Source: Solirubrobacter soli DSM 22325
GTDB lineage: Bacteria > Actinomycetota > Thermoleophilia > Solirubrobacterales > Solirubrobacteraceae
DNA length: 64,000 nucleotides
Assembly: GCF_000423665.1 (NCBI RefSeq)
Contig: NZ_AUIK01000009.1
Location: 372,001-436,000, forward strand
Reading direction: 5' to 3'
Position 1 is the stretch's first letter, and each line of letters starts with the position of its first letter. Under the pieces are notes generated by a model that made no database searches, was not told the origin of the DNA, and saw only the letters and a list, made by a program, of their open reading frames with translations. Positions 30,185 through 39,740 of the stretch are shown piece after piece. A program made the translations under genes and the position numbers.

Positions 30185-31770
30185 CGCTGCTGGCCGACAT
30201 CAACACCGAGGCGGTGGTGATCTTCGCCATCGTCCTGTCGATCACGCTCGGCATCACGTACTGGGCGTCGGGCCGGGCGTCGAGCGCGGTCGGGTTCTAC
30301 TCCGCGGGGCGCCAGATCACGGGGCGCCAGAACGGGCTCGCGATCTCCGGCGACTACCTGAGCGCGGCGTCGTTCCTCGGCATCGCCGGCCTGATCTTCC
30401 TGTACGGCTTCGACGGGTTCCTGTACTCGATCGGGTTCCTCGTCGCGTTCCTGACGGTGATGTTCCTGCTGGCGGAGCGGATGCGCAACGCGGGCAAGTA
30501 CACGATCGCCGACGTGCTGAGCTTCCGCTTGAACGAGACGCCCGCGCGGGCGGCGGCGGCGCTGGGGACGTTCGCGGTGGTGACCTTCTATCTGATCGCG
30601 CAGATGGTCGGCGCGGGCGTGCTGATCCAGGCGCTGGTCGGCATCGACTTCTCGCTGGCTGTGATCATCACCGGCGCGTTCATGCTCTGCTACGTGATCT
30701 TCGGCGGCATGGTCGCCACCACGTGGGTGCAGATCGTCAAGGCCGTGCTGCTGATGGCGGGCATCCTGACGATGTCGATCTTCGTGCTGGCGAAGGTCGG
30801 CTTCAACCCGGTCGAGCTGTTCAACCGCGCCGAGGCGAACACGACCGCCGAGTCGACGTTCTCGCTGTCGCCCGGCACCTACCTGCCCAAGCCGCTGGAC
30901 ACGGTGTCGCTCGGCCTCGCCCTGGTGCTCGGCACGGCGGGCCTGCCGCACATCCTGATGCGGTTCTTCACCGTGCCCAACGCCAAGGCCGCGCGCTCGA
31001 GCGTGGTCTGGGCGATGTTCATCATCGGCTTCTTCTACCTGCTGACCACGTTCATCGGGTTCGGCGCGCGCGCCTTCCTGGGCGAGGGCGGCGTCGCGGC
31101 GGCGGGCAAGGGCGGCAACCTCGCCGCGCCGAACCTCGCGGCGTTCCTCGGCGGCGGCGAGGGGACCTTCGGCGGCGATCTGTTCCTGGCGCTGATCGCG
31201 GGCGTCGCGTTCGCGACGATCCTCGCGGTCGTCGCGGGCCTGGTGCTGAGCGCGTCGAGCGCGTTCTCGCACGACATCTGGTCCTCGATCGTCCGCAAGG
31301 GCCAGGACTCCGAGCACGAGGAGGTGCTGGTCGCGCGGATCGCCGCGTTCGCCATCGGCGTGATCGCGATCATCATCGCCGTCATCGGCGGCGCGGGCCT
31401 GAACGTCTCGTTCATGGTCGGCCTGGCGTTCGCCGTGGCGGCCAGCGCGAACTTCCCCGCATTGCTGCTCGCGCTGACCTGGCGGCGCTTCAACACGACC
31501 GGCGCGATCACCGGCGTCGCGGCCGGCGTCGTGAGCTCGATCTTCCTCGTCATCGTCTCGCCGAAGGTGTGGCCCGGAGCCGACACCGTCACCGGCTCAC
31601 CGATCGGCTGGGAGCTCTCCAACCCCGGCATCGTCTCGATCCCGCTCGGCTTCCTCGGCTGCTACCTCGGCACGGTGCTCACCCGCGAGCACAAGGCCGA
31701 GCGCACCTTCGACGAGTTGTTCGTGCGCTCGGAGACCGGCCTCGGCGCGGAGCGCGCGATCACGCACTGA
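30181..31770 (+). CDS. actP: Cation/acetate symporter
   Basis: A 529-residue solute:sodium symporter with 13 or so membrane segments. ActP/MctC features: GRQITGRQNGLAISGDYLSAASFLG early, GGMVATTWVQIVKAVLL (segment 5), and LGTAGLPHILMRFFTVPNA, the signature near residue 255. Together with acs and DUF485 this strongly indicates acetate or short monocarboxylate uptake. The last 11 bp overlap the convergent secreted-protein gene. Confidence 0.92.
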   Translation: MTLLADINTEAVVIFAIVLSITLGITYWASGRASSAVGFYSAGRQITGRQNGLAISGDYLSAASFLGIAGLIFLYGFDGFLYSIGFLVAFLTVMFLLAERMRNAGKYTIADVLSFRLNETPARAAAALGTFAVVTFYLIAQMVGAGVLIQALVGIDFSLAVIITGAFMLCYVIFGGMVATTWVQIVKAVLLMAGILTMSIFVLAKVGFNPVELFNRAEANTTAESTFSLSPGTYLPKPLDTVSLGLALVLGTAGLPHILMRFFTVPNAKAARSSVVWAMFIIGFFYLLTTFIGFGARAFLGEGGVAAAGKGGNLAAPNLAAFLGGGEGTFGGDLFLALIAGVAFATILAVVAGLVLSASSAFSHDIWSSIVRKGQDSEHEEVLVARIAAFAIGVIAIIIAVIGGAGLNVSFMVGLAFAVAASANFPALLLALTWRRFNTTGAITGVAAGVVSSIFLVIVSPKVWPGADTVTGSPIGWELSNPGIVSIPLGFLGCYLGTVLTREHKAERTFDELFVRSETGLGAERAITH

Positions 31771-33490
31771 CGGGGGAACCCACGGGGGCGCCGACGAACG
31801 GCCACGAGCTCTCCTTCCGCGCCCGTGCGCGGAAGGTCTGCCTCGTGGCCTTCGTCGTGACCCGGTAGACGCCGCTCCGGTTCGCCGTGGCGACCGCGAC
31901 CGCGCCCTTGCTGCCGCGGATCTCGACCAGGACGCCGCCGGCGGGGATGTGCCCGCCGCGCAGCCTGCCCGAGAACCGCACCCGCGAGCCTTGGCGCTTG
32001 GCCTTGAAGGTGCCGCTCGCGATGACGAGCAGCGTGACCGTCCTCCCGCCGATCGTCACGTCGCGACTCGGCCCGGCCGGCGCGACGTAGGTGAAGCGCC
32101 CGTCGCGCGCGCTCCCGACCCCGCCGACCCACGACGCCACCGCGCCCGGCACGCGGATGCGGGCGGACACGTCGAGCGTCGCCCCGCCGACGGGCGAGCC
32201 GTCCAGCCCGGCGACGCGCCCGCTGATCTCGGCTCGCTTGCCGTACGCGAGCGAGATGGTGCGCTGCGCGAGCATGACGCGCGGGCACGCGCACGCGGGC
32301 GCGGCCGGCGCCGGTGCGGCCGGCGCCGCCCCGGGCGCCGGGGCCGGTGCGGCCCGGTCCAGCGTCACCGGAGCGCTATGCGCGGTCGTGGTGCCGCCGA
32401 GGTCGGTCGCCGCGATCACCGCGCGAACGGTCTCGCCCGCACCAGCGGTGTAGCGGGCGCGGGTCGCGCCGTCGATGTCGCTGCACTCGGGCTCGCAGCG
32501 CTGCCAGCGGTAGGCGTAGGTCGCGTCCTGGCCCGCGAACCCGGACGGCGTCGCGGTCAAAGTCGTGCCCGCGGACGTGACGCGCACCGAGCCGGGCGAC
32601 GGCGGCGCGTTGTCGGTCGTCACGGTGACCGGGCCGAAGACCGTGCTGACGTTGCCGGCCGCGTCCTCGACGGTCGCGCTCACCGTGTGCGGGCCGTCCT
32701 GCACGCCCGCGGTCGCGAACGAGAGGTCCGCGGGCGCCGCCGGCGGGCAGGGGCTCGGCGAGTCGTAGGCGCGGGTGGAACCCGGGAGCGGCGCGCACGA
32801 GTCGACCGGCACCCAGCGCGACACGCCGTCGACGACCAGCGCCGCCCGCCGCACTCCCGAGCCCACGTCGGCGGCGCCGAAGGTCAGGCCCGCGGTGCCG
32901 TGAAGCGCGCCCGGCCCGGTCAGCGTCCCGGCGAAGCCGCCCGCGGTCGGCGCGACGGCGTCGTCGAGGGTCGCCCAGACCGCGAGCGTGGTCGTGCGCG
33001 CGGGCTGGGTCCCGATCTCGCACAGCACCTGCCGGCAGGCCTGGCGCACGACCAGCGTCCGGGCGCCGGAGGGGAGCGCGAAGCGGCGCAGATCGATGCC
33101 GAAGTCGATGCCGGAGTCCCAGACGGTCGCGCCGTCGTCGCCGGTCGCGACCTCGACGCGGACGCCGGTGTGGGAGATCCCCGACGCCCCGCCGCGCCAC
33201 AACAGCTCGGCGATCGTCGTCCCGGCCGGGGCGTCGAGCCGCCAGCCGCCGCGCTGGTAGCCCGGGACGAGCGCGCCCGGCTCCCAGCCGAACAGCGCGA
33301 GGTCAGCCGCCGTCTGGCAGGACTCCTCGTGGTGCATCGACGGATGCGGGATGTCGAACGGCCGCCACGGAGCCATGCCCCGGGCGCTGCCGTCCGGTCC
33401 GTCGCAGCCATGGACCTGGTACGTCCCCGCGCGGGCAGGGGTGGCGAGGGCGAGGGAGACGAGGACGGCGATGGGGAGGATGCGTTTCAT
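31760..33490 (-). CDS. Secreted multidomain protein, unknown function
   Basis: A 576-residue protein: signal peptide (ILPIAVLVSLALATPARAG), an N-terminal lectin-like domain with paired Cys (YQVHGCDG, ESCQTAAD, VRQACRQVLCEIG), an Ig-like domain with DAAGNVSTVFGPVTV, a PKD/Ig-like segment (YRWQRCEPECSDIDGATRA), a Pro/Ala linker, then a carboxypeptidase-regulatory-like domain (ISGRVAGLDGSPVGGATLDV) and a final Ig-like repeat. The architecture is typical of Thermoleophilia surface proteins. GGGAGGT precedes the ATG. Converges with actP. Confidence 0.72.
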   Translation of the reverse strand: MKRILPIAVLVSLALATPARAGTYQVHGCDGPDGSARGMAPWRPFDIPHPSMHHEESCQTAADLALFGWEPGALVPGYQRGGWRLDAPAGTTIAELLWRGGASGISHTGVRVEVATGDDGATVWDSGIDFGIDLRRFALPSGARTLVVRQACRQVLCEIGTQPARTTTLAVWATLDDAVAPTAGGFAGTLTGPGALHGTAGLTFGAADVGSGVRRAALVVDGVSRWVPVDSCAPLPGSTRAYDSPSPCPPAAPADLSFATAGVQDGPHTVSATVEDAAGNVSTVFGPVTVTTDNAPPSPGSVRVTSAGTTLTATPSGFAGQDATYAYRWQRCEPECSDIDGATRARYTAGAGETVRAVIAATDLGGTTTAHSAPVTLDRAAPAPAPGAAPAAPAPAAPACACPRVMLAQRTISLAYGKRAEISGRVAGLDGSPVGGATLDVSARIRVPGAVASWVGGVGSARDGRFTYVAPAGPSRDVTIGGRTVTLLVIASGTFKAKRQGSRVRFSGRLRGGHIPAGGVLVEIRGSKGAVAVATANRSGVYRVTTKATRQTFRARARKESSWPFVGAPVGSPVSA

Positions 33491-33543
33491 ACCTCCCGTA
33501 GGGCCGGCGACGGAAAACTATGCGCCGCCGGCCCCACGCACGA

Positions 33544-36500
33544 CTACGGCGTGCTCGTCGAGAGCGTGAACGTCAACGTGATCGCGTACGCGCCGGTGCG
33601 CAGCGGCTCACCCGCATCGACGTGCTGCTTGAACGTCAGCGCGACGTCCGCGGCGGTCACCGGGCCGGTCCAGCTCGCCGGTGCGATCTCCACCCGCAAC
33701 GGGTCCGCCAGCGCGAAGGCGCCGTTGGTCAGGTGCCCGGGCTCGGAAACCGTCAGCGCGGCGTCGCCCGCGGTCGATGTGACCTGAGCGCTCGTCGTCG
33801 CCGTGTAGTCCTTCGTCACGCCCGGGGTGAACGCGCCGAAGCTCGCCGCCGGCCCGAGCGTGAGCGCGAGCGTCGCCGGCACGGTGCCACCCACCGCTCC
33901 GCCCGCCGACGTCTCGGTGACCGCCGCGCCGTCGAGCGCGACCGCGAACAGGTGGATCGCGGCGTTCCCGCTCGTCGGCGACGACAGCCGGATCCACGCG
34001 GCCCGCTTGCCCGCGGCCACCGGCACGGCGATCGAGTACATCGCGGCGTGCGTCGTGTCCGTCCCCGCGGTGGTCGCGCGGTAGGTGGTCTCGAACACCT
34101 TCGTGTTGCCCGCCTGCGTGCTCCCGGGTGTCCAGTCGCTGATCGAGAGCGGCGTGTCGGCGACCGTGCCGTCCGTGTAGGCGACCGTGGCGACGGTGTC
34201 CGCCGGGCCCTTGATCGCGGTCGCGAGCAGGCCGATCTTCGTCGCCCCCACGTATGGCGGCAGCGCGATCTGCTGGCCGGCGATCTCGACGTTGTCGTTG
34301 CCGGGCGCGACGTCGGGCCAGCTGTACGTCAGGCCGTCCGCGGTCAGCTTCGCCCCCGGCGTCGCGCCCACGAGCGCCAGCGCCTCCTTGGAGAACGCGT
34401 GCCCGGTCCAGTCCAGCGACGCCTCGGCGTGGAACGCGTCACGGGCGATGCCGGCCTGGTCGCGCAGCGCCTCCAGCGGCTGCGGGCCTCGCTTGTCGAG
34501 CGCGAGCGCGAACACGTGGATGAAGCCGGTCGCCGCGGCCGGGACGCTCACCGACACCGCCGTCTTGCCGGGCGTGAGCGGGACCGCGGCGCTGAACAGG
34601 TACGCCTTGACGTTCTCGGTCGAGGTCGACGTCGTGCGGCGATCGGTGGTCGCCGCGCGGCGGTTGCCCGCGCTCGGCTGCGATCCGCCGCCACCCAGCG
34701 TCCAGTCGCCGAACTGCACCGGCGACAGCGACGTCGAGCCGTCGCTGTAGGTCACGGTCGCGGTCGTCTTGGACGGGCCGTTGGCGGCCGAGCCGAGCAG
34801 GCCGATGCGGGTCGCGCCGACCACGTCGCCGAGCGCGATCCGCGTCCCGTCCGCCAGGTAGTTGTCAGGCGAGCCGGCGGCGACGTCCGGCCACGTGTAG
34901 TCGAACCCGCCGATCGAGACCTTCGCCCCGCCGGTGATGCCGACGGCGGCCAGCGCCTGCCGCGAGAACGAGTGGCCGGTCGAGTCGAACGCCGGACCCG
35001 CCGCGTGCTGGTCGTTGACCGAGCCGACGCTGTTGAACAGCGCCGCCAACGGCTTCGGCTGGTCGACCGCGACCTTCGCGACCACCTTCGGCGCGCCGTC
35101 GAGGCCGAGGTCGACGAACTCGGTCGTGCCGAGCGGCGTGTCCGCGGGGGCGCTGATCGTCACGTCCGCGGTGGTCTTGCCGCCCGCCGGGACCGTGAAC
35201 GGTCCGCCGTTCACCGTGACGTGCGCCGCGTTCGGGTGCAGCGCGACGGTCAGCGGCGCGTCCGTCGTGTTCTGGATCGTCAGCGCGGTCGTCGCCTTCC
35301 CGCCCGGGTCGAGCTGGAAGCTCTGCGAGGCCAGCGACGCGATCGCCGGCTGCTCGCCCGCCCGGAACGACGGCGGGGCGGCGGCGTTCTTCCCCCAGTC
35401 GGTCGCCGTGGTCGAGAGCGTGAAGTCGAGCGTGTGGTCGCCGGCGACGAAGCTCTCCGGCAGCCACGGCTTGTCCTGCGCCGTGCCGTCGAGCGTCGCG
35501 GAAGCGACGTACGGGCCGGTGCCGGAACCCGTGATCGTCAGCGTCTGCCCGCTCCTGCGGTGGACGACGGCCTTCGTGAACAGCGGGCTGCCGAGGACCA
35601 TCTCCGCGCGGCCCGGGATCATCGGGTACATCCCGAGCGCGGAGAACACGTACCAGGAGGACATCGTCCCGAGGTCGTCGTTGCCGGGGATGCCGCGCGT
35701 GGTCGTGGTCCAGAGCGTGTCCATGACCTGGCGCACGACCTGCTGCGTCTTGGCCGGCTCGCCCGACCAGGCGAACAGCCATGGCGCCCACATCGACGGC
35801 TCGTTGTTGAGCTCCGGATGCAGGCCGCCCGCGCCGGTGAAGGCCCAGTTGGCGCCGTTGTGGAAGTAGGCGTCGAGGCGCGAGGCGGCCGCCTGGGGCC
35901 CGCCCATCGCCGCGAACAGCCCAGCGACGTTGAACGGGACGTTCCACACGTACTGGGTCGGGCTGCCCTCGGCGAAGTCCGACCCGCCGCTCGGGTCGAG
36001 GCCCGGCCACGTGCCGTCGGCCGAGCGGTTCTGCATGAACCCGTTGTGCCAGATGTTCTGCCACGACTGCGCGCGGGTCATGAACGTCGTGTGCGTCGGC
36101 AGGTCGCCGAGCCGCTGCGCGAGGTCGGCGATCGCGAAGTCGGCGGTCGAGTTCTCGAGCGTCTCGCTCGCCCCGCTCCACGCGTTGGACGGGTTCGGGT
36201 AGTAGCCGAGCTTGAGGAACTGGTCCAGCGACGGGCGCTGGCCCTTGGCCGTGTTCATCCAGCCGATGTGGCTCAGGTCTTCGGCCGTGGGGACGGTCGC
36301 GGCGGTCACCAGCGACTGCAGAGCACCCTGCTTGTCGAAGTTGGAGCCACCGAACGCGAGCACGGTGTCGACGAACGCGGGCGACGGGTCGCCGGACATG
36401 ACCGAGACCGCGCCGGAGTTGTGCGTCCAGCGATCCCAGCGCCCGTTGACGTCCTGCTTGGCCTGGTTGTAGAGCGACTGCGCCATGTCGGCGGCGACCG

Positions 36501-37728
36501 CCGGGTCCAGGAACGACACCAGCTGCACCTGACTGCGGTAGACGTCCCAGCCACTGAAGGTCGCGTACTGCGCCCCCTGTCCGGGCTCGATCGTGTGGAT
36601 CTTCTGATCCATCCCGCGATAGCGCCCGTCGACGTCGCTGAAGACGTTCATGTGCAGCAGCGAGTGGTAGAGCGCGGTGTAGAAGATCTTCTGCTGCGCC
36701 GCGGTCCCGCCGTCGATCTCGATCTGCTTCAGCCGCGTGTTCCACGCGTCGTGGGCGTCTTGCGCGACCTTGTCGAAGCTCGTGCCCGCGGGCTGCTCGG
36801 CGTCGAGGTTGGCCTGCGCGCCCGCCGCGTCCACATAGGAGACGCCGACGCGGACGCCCACCTGCTGGTTGGCGAACTGCACGTAGGCGCCGGAGCCCTT
36901 GCCGGGCGTCGGGTTGCCGCCCGCGGTGGAGACGCCGCCGGAGGAGCCGCCGTCGTAGCTCGAGCCCCCGCTCGCGGTCTTCGCGCCCGCCGCGACGGTC
37001 GCGTCCTTCCACGTCCCGTAGGCGGTGAAGTCGGCGTCGAACTTCGCGACGAAGTAGAGCGTGTAGTAGCTCGTGCGGTCCGGGTTGCCGTCGAGGTTCT
37101 TGTTGCCGCAGAAGTTGCCCGAGGTGACGCTGCCGCTGATCGTGCGGGTGTCAGGGTCGACCGTCACGTTCGCGTCGCTCGAGCCGACCAGCCCGGCCGA
37201 CGTGCGGACGAGCATCGTCTTCTGGCCACTCGCGGGGTAGGAGAAGCGACCCGCCGCGGTGCGCGTCGTGGCGCTCAGCTCGGCCTTGACGCCGTTGTCC
37301 ATCGTCACGTCGTAGGCGCCGGCCTTCGCGTGCTGGTTGGCGGTCGTGAAACGCGCGCTGTAAGTCGCGTCCTTCACGTCGGCCGTCGGCGACGTGGTGA
37401 CGTCGCCCGTGTAGGGGAAGAACGGCACGTCGCCCGCGAGGCCGCCGCAGCCCGCGCCGGACACGTGCGCGAGCCCGAACCCGCGGATCCGGTTGACGCC
37501 GTCGGAGTAGCCGGAGGAGTTGACGTTCGCGGCCTGGTTGCCGTTCGTCTCGTCAGGGCTGAACTGGACCATGCCGAACGGCGTGTCCGCGCCCGGGAAC
37601 ACGTTGCCACCGTTCGCGGTGCCGATCAGCGGGTCGACGAGACCCGCGGGATCATCGACCGCCGCGCGCGCGACGGCAGGGGTCATCGCCCCCGCCGCCA
37701 AGGCGACGAGGAGCAGCTTCTTTATCAC
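33544..37728 (-). CDS. Secreted GH92 alpha-mannosidase with accessory modules
   Basis: A 1394-residue exported glycoside hydrolase that trims alpha-mannosides (calcium-dependent, exo-acting, as known for GH92). After a signal peptide the GH92 N-domain begins VDPLIGTANGGNVFPGADTP and contains RGFGLAHVSGAGC; the (alpha/alpha)6 domain has YSGWDVYRSQ-type FSGWDVYRSQVQ and GNDDLGTMSSWYVF near residue 680, which holds the catalytic Asp bases. Downstream come an NEW3/Ig-like domain (about 850-930), two copies of a 110-residue module (AFDSTGHSFSRQAL / SLDWTGHAFSKEAL), and a 115-residue C-terminal module found also in the hydrolase at 50.8 kb. GTG start with AAGGA upstream. It is one of the largest proteins here and could degrade fungal or plant glycans. 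Confidence 0.92.
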   Translation of the reverse strand: MIKKLLLVALAAGAMTPAVARAAVDDPAGLVDPLIGTANGGNVFPGADTPFGMVQFSPDETNGNQAANVNSSGYSDGVNRIRGFGLAHVSGAGCGGLAGDVPFFPYTGDVTTSPTADVKDATYSARFTTANQHAKAGAYDVTMDNGVKAELSATTRTAAGRFSYPASGQKTMLVRTSAGLVGSSDANVTVDPDTRTISGSVTSGNFCGNKNLDGNPDRTSYYTLYFVAKFDADFTAYGTWKDATVAAGAKTASGGSSYDGGSSGGVSTAGGNPTPGKGSGAYVQFANQQVGVRVGVSYVDAAGAQANLDAEQPAGTSFDKVAQDAHDAWNTRLKQIEIDGGTAAQQKIFYTALYHSLLHMNVFSDVDGRYRGMDQKIHTIEPGQGAQYATFSGWDVYRSQVQLVSFLDPAVAADMAQSLYNQAKQDVNGRWDRWTHNSGAVSVMSGDPSPAFVDTVLAFGGSNFDKQGALQSLVTAATVPTAEDLSHIGWMNTAKGQRPSLDQFLKLGYYPNPSNAWSGASETLENSTADFAIADLAQRLGDLPTHTTFMTRAQSWQNIWHNGFMQNRSADGTWPGLDPSGGSDFAEGSPTQYVWNVPFNVAGLFAAMGGPQAAASRLDAYFHNGANWAFTGAGGLHPELNNEPSMWAPWLFAWSGEPAKTQQVVRQVMDTLWTTTTRGIPGNDDLGTMSSWYVFSALGMYPMIPGRAEMVLGSPLFTKAVVHRRSGQTLTITGSGTGPYVASATLDGTAQDKPWLPESFVAGDHTLDFTLSTTATDWGKNAAAPPSFRAGEQPAIASLASQSFQLDPGGKATTALTIQNTTDAPLTVALHPNAAHVTVNGGPFTVPAGGKTTADVTISAPADTPLGTTEFVDLGLDGAPKVVAKVAVDQPKPLAALFNSVGSVNDQHAAGPAFDSTGHSFSRQALAAVGITGGAKVSIGGFDYTWPDVAAGSPDNYLADGTRIALGDVVGATRIGLLGSAANGPSKTTATVTYSDGSTSLSPVQFGDWTLGGGGSQPSAGNRRAATTDRRTTSTSTENVKAYLFSAAVPLTPGKTAVSVSVPAAATGFIHVFALALDKRGPQPLEALRDQAGIARDAFHAEASLDWTGHAFSKEALALVGATPGAKLTADGLTYSWPDVAPGNDNVEIAGQQIALPPYVGATKIGLLATAIKGPADTVATVAYTDGTVADTPLSISDWTPGSTQAGNTKVFETTYRATTAGTDTTHAAMYSIAVPVAAGKRAAWIRLSSPTSGNAAIHLFAVALDGAAVTETSAGGAVGGTVPATLALTLGPAASFGAFTPGVTKDYTATTSAQVTSTAGDAALTVSEPGHLTNGAFALADPLRVEIAPASWTGPVTAADVALTFKQHVDAGEPLRTGAYAITLTFTLSTSTP

Positions 37729-37764
37729 TGGCGATCCTTGCTCGAGGAGAGAGAGCGCCGGACG

Positions 37765-39444
37765 CTATGACCGCCTCACCGGCGCGCTGTAACGCGCGGG
37801 TGAACTGTCATGAACTGCCTCGGGCAGGTGGAGCGCGGCCATCAGTGCGCCGACGTCGGGCGCGCGCTCGCGCAGGGACAGCACGACCATCGCGCCGAAG
37901 GCGATCGGGACGGAGATCGCGGCGGGCTGGGTGAGGATCGCGCCGAGCGCGGTGTCCTCGCCGAGGTCGGCGATCAGCCCGGCGGCGATCATCCCCGTCG
38001 CCGCGCCCGCTCCCGCGAGCATGCCCGCCGCGGCGGCGCGGGCGGTCAGGCGCGGCCACCAGACGCCGAGCAGGAGCAGCGGGCAGAACGTGCTCGCCGC
38101 GAGCGCGAACGCCCAGCCGACGAGCACGGAGATGTCGACCTCGCGGGTGGCGAGCGCGAGCAGCGCCGGGGCGACCATGCCGAGTGCCGCCGCGACCCGG
38201 AACCGCATCCGCCCGCGTCGTCGCTTCCCCGGCCACACGTCGTGCGAGACGGTGCCGGCGATCGAGACGAGCAGCCCGGAAGCGGTGCTCATGAACGCGG
38301 CGAAGGCGCCCGCGGCGACGATCGCGGCGAGGATGTCCCCGCCCAGGCCGGGCCAGGCGGCGGCCGGGACGCGCAGCACGACGGAGTCCGTCTCGCCGGT
38401 GACGTAGAGCTCCGTCGTGAACTCGCGCCCGAACAGCCCGTAGACGGCCGGGAACAGGTAGAAGGCACCGAGCAGGCCGAGCACGCGGACCGTCGTGCGG
38501 CGCGCCGCCGAGCCGTCCGGGTTGGTGTAGAAGCGGACGAGGATGTGCGGCAGCCCCATCGTGCCGAGGAACGTCGCCAGCAGCAGCGAGTAGATCAGCA
38601 GCGGCGACCCGCGGCCCGAGTCGCTCACCGGGCGCGACCACTCGTCGCCGGTCTGCGCGTCGATCCCCGCGGCGACCGGCACCGCCGTGTCCGGCGGTAG
38701 GCGCAGAACGCCCGCCGGCACCGTGCGGGTCTCGCCCGTGTCGGGGAACGTCAGCGTCCGCGGCCGGTCGAGCTCGACGACCATCCCGTTCGGCCCCGTC
38801 TGCGGCAGCTCGTGGCCGAACAGCGCGGCGCTCGTGGGCAACCCTCCGAGGTGGATCAGCAGCAGGATCGCGGGCAACGCGATCGCGAACACCTTGACCC
38901 AGTACTGGAACGCCTGCACGTAGGTCACGCCGCGCATGCCGCCGAGGACGACGTTGAGCGCGACGATCCCGGCGACGATGGCCACGCCCACCCAATACGG
39001 CGCGCCGGTCACCGCCCGCAGCGTCACGCCCGCGCCCTTGAGCTGCGGGACGAGGTAGCAGCCGCTGATCAGCAGCACGATCGCCGCGGCGAGCAGGCGC
39101 ATGTACCGAGCGGGCAGACGGGCCTCGGCGAAGTCCGGGATCGTGTAGGAGCCGAACCGCCGCAGGGGCGCCGCCACGAACAGCAGCAGCGTGAGGTAGC
39201 CCGCGGTGAAGCCGACCGGCAGCCACAGCGCGCTGGCGCCGAACTTGAGCATCAGGCCGGCGACGCCGAGGAAGCTCGCGGCGCTCAGATACTCGCCGGA
39301 GATCGCGGCTGCGTTCCACCACGGCGAGACCGCCCGCGAGGCGACGAAGAGATCGCTGGTGGTGCGCGCGAGGCGCACGCCATACGTGCCGATCCCGAGC
39401 GCGGCGCCGGTGACGCCGATGATCGCCAGGATCGCGAGCGTCAT
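37765..39444 (-). CDS. Solute:sodium symporter (acetate/pyruvate-type)
   Basis: A 559-residue SSS transporter with 13 or so membrane segments. ISGEYLSAASFLGVAGLML and LGTMGLPHILVRFYTNPDG match the ActP/MctC subgroup closely, so the substrate is probably acetate, pyruvate or another short carboxylate. Its start overlaps the stop of the 99-residue membrane protein (ATGA), which in turn overlaps the response-regulator gene, making a three-gene unit. A long extracellular loop with the sequence TFPDTGETRTVPAGVLRLP distinguishes it from the actP copy at 30.2 kb. Confidence 0.9.
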   Translation of the reverse strand: MTLAILAIIGVTGAALGIGTYGVRLARTTSDLFVASRAVSPWWNAAAISGEYLSAASFLGVAGLMLKFGASALWLPVGFTAGYLTLLLFVAAPLRRFGSYTIPDFAEARLPARYMRLLAAAIVLLISGCYLVPQLKGAGVTLRAVTGAPYWVGVAIVAGIVALNVVLGGMRGVTYVQAFQYWVKVFAIALPAILLLIHLGGLPTSAALFGHELPQTGPNGMVVELDRPRTLTFPDTGETRTVPAGVLRLPPDTAVPVAAGIDAQTGDEWSRPVSDSGRGSPLLIYSLLLATFLGTMGLPHILVRFYTNPDGSAARRTTVRVLGLLGAFYLFPAVYGLFGREFTTELYVTGETDSVVLRVPAAAWPGLGGDILAAIVAAGAFAAFMSTASGLLVSIAGTVSHDVWPGKRRRGRMRFRVAAALGMVAPALLALATREVDISVLVGWAFALAASTFCPLLLLGVWWPRLTARAAAAGMLAGAGAATGMIAAGLIADLGEDTALGAILTQPAAISVPIAFGAMVVLSLRERAPDVGALMAALHLPEAVHDSSPARYSAPVRRS

Positions 39445-39740
39445 TCCTCGACGAGCTCTCTGAACGCCTCGTCGAGCCCATCGGCGCGGCGCTGCTCGAG
39501 CAGGCCGATGGCGAAGAAGAGCGGGAACGGCGGCACGACCACGAGCCAGATCGGCACCGGGACGCCGAGCAGTCGCGCGTCGTGCAGGCTCGGGATCAGG
39601 TAGAGGATCAGCGGCAGCGCGCCGATCGCGCCGCCGAAGGCGACCAGCGAGAGGAGCGCGAGCCGCAGCTGCTCGCGGCGCAGTCGTCTGAGGTAGACCG
39701 CGGCGTGCGCGCTCGCCTCCGTGAAGTCGGGGCGCGTCAA
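39441..39740 (-). CDS. Small membrane partner of the SSS transporter
   Basis: A 99-residue protein with two membrane segments (LRLALLSLVAFGGAIGALPLIL; GVPVPIWLVVVPPFPLFFAIG) between charged ends. In size, topology and position it corresponds to DUF485 beside ActP, though the sequence differs. Overlaps both neighbours by 4 bp. Confidence 0.78.
   Translation of the reverse strand: MTRPDFTEASAHAAVYLRRLRREQLRLALLSLVAFGGAIGALPLILYLIPSLHDARLLGVPVPIWLVVVPPFPLFFAIGLLEQRRADGLDEAFRELVEE

Noticed and set aside
33520..37770. 1416-codon open frame on the plus strand across the GH92 gene
   Set aside because: Its translation is Arg/Ala/Val-rich with no domain; the minus-strand frame has a full GH92 enzyme. 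It is a high-GC antisense shadow.
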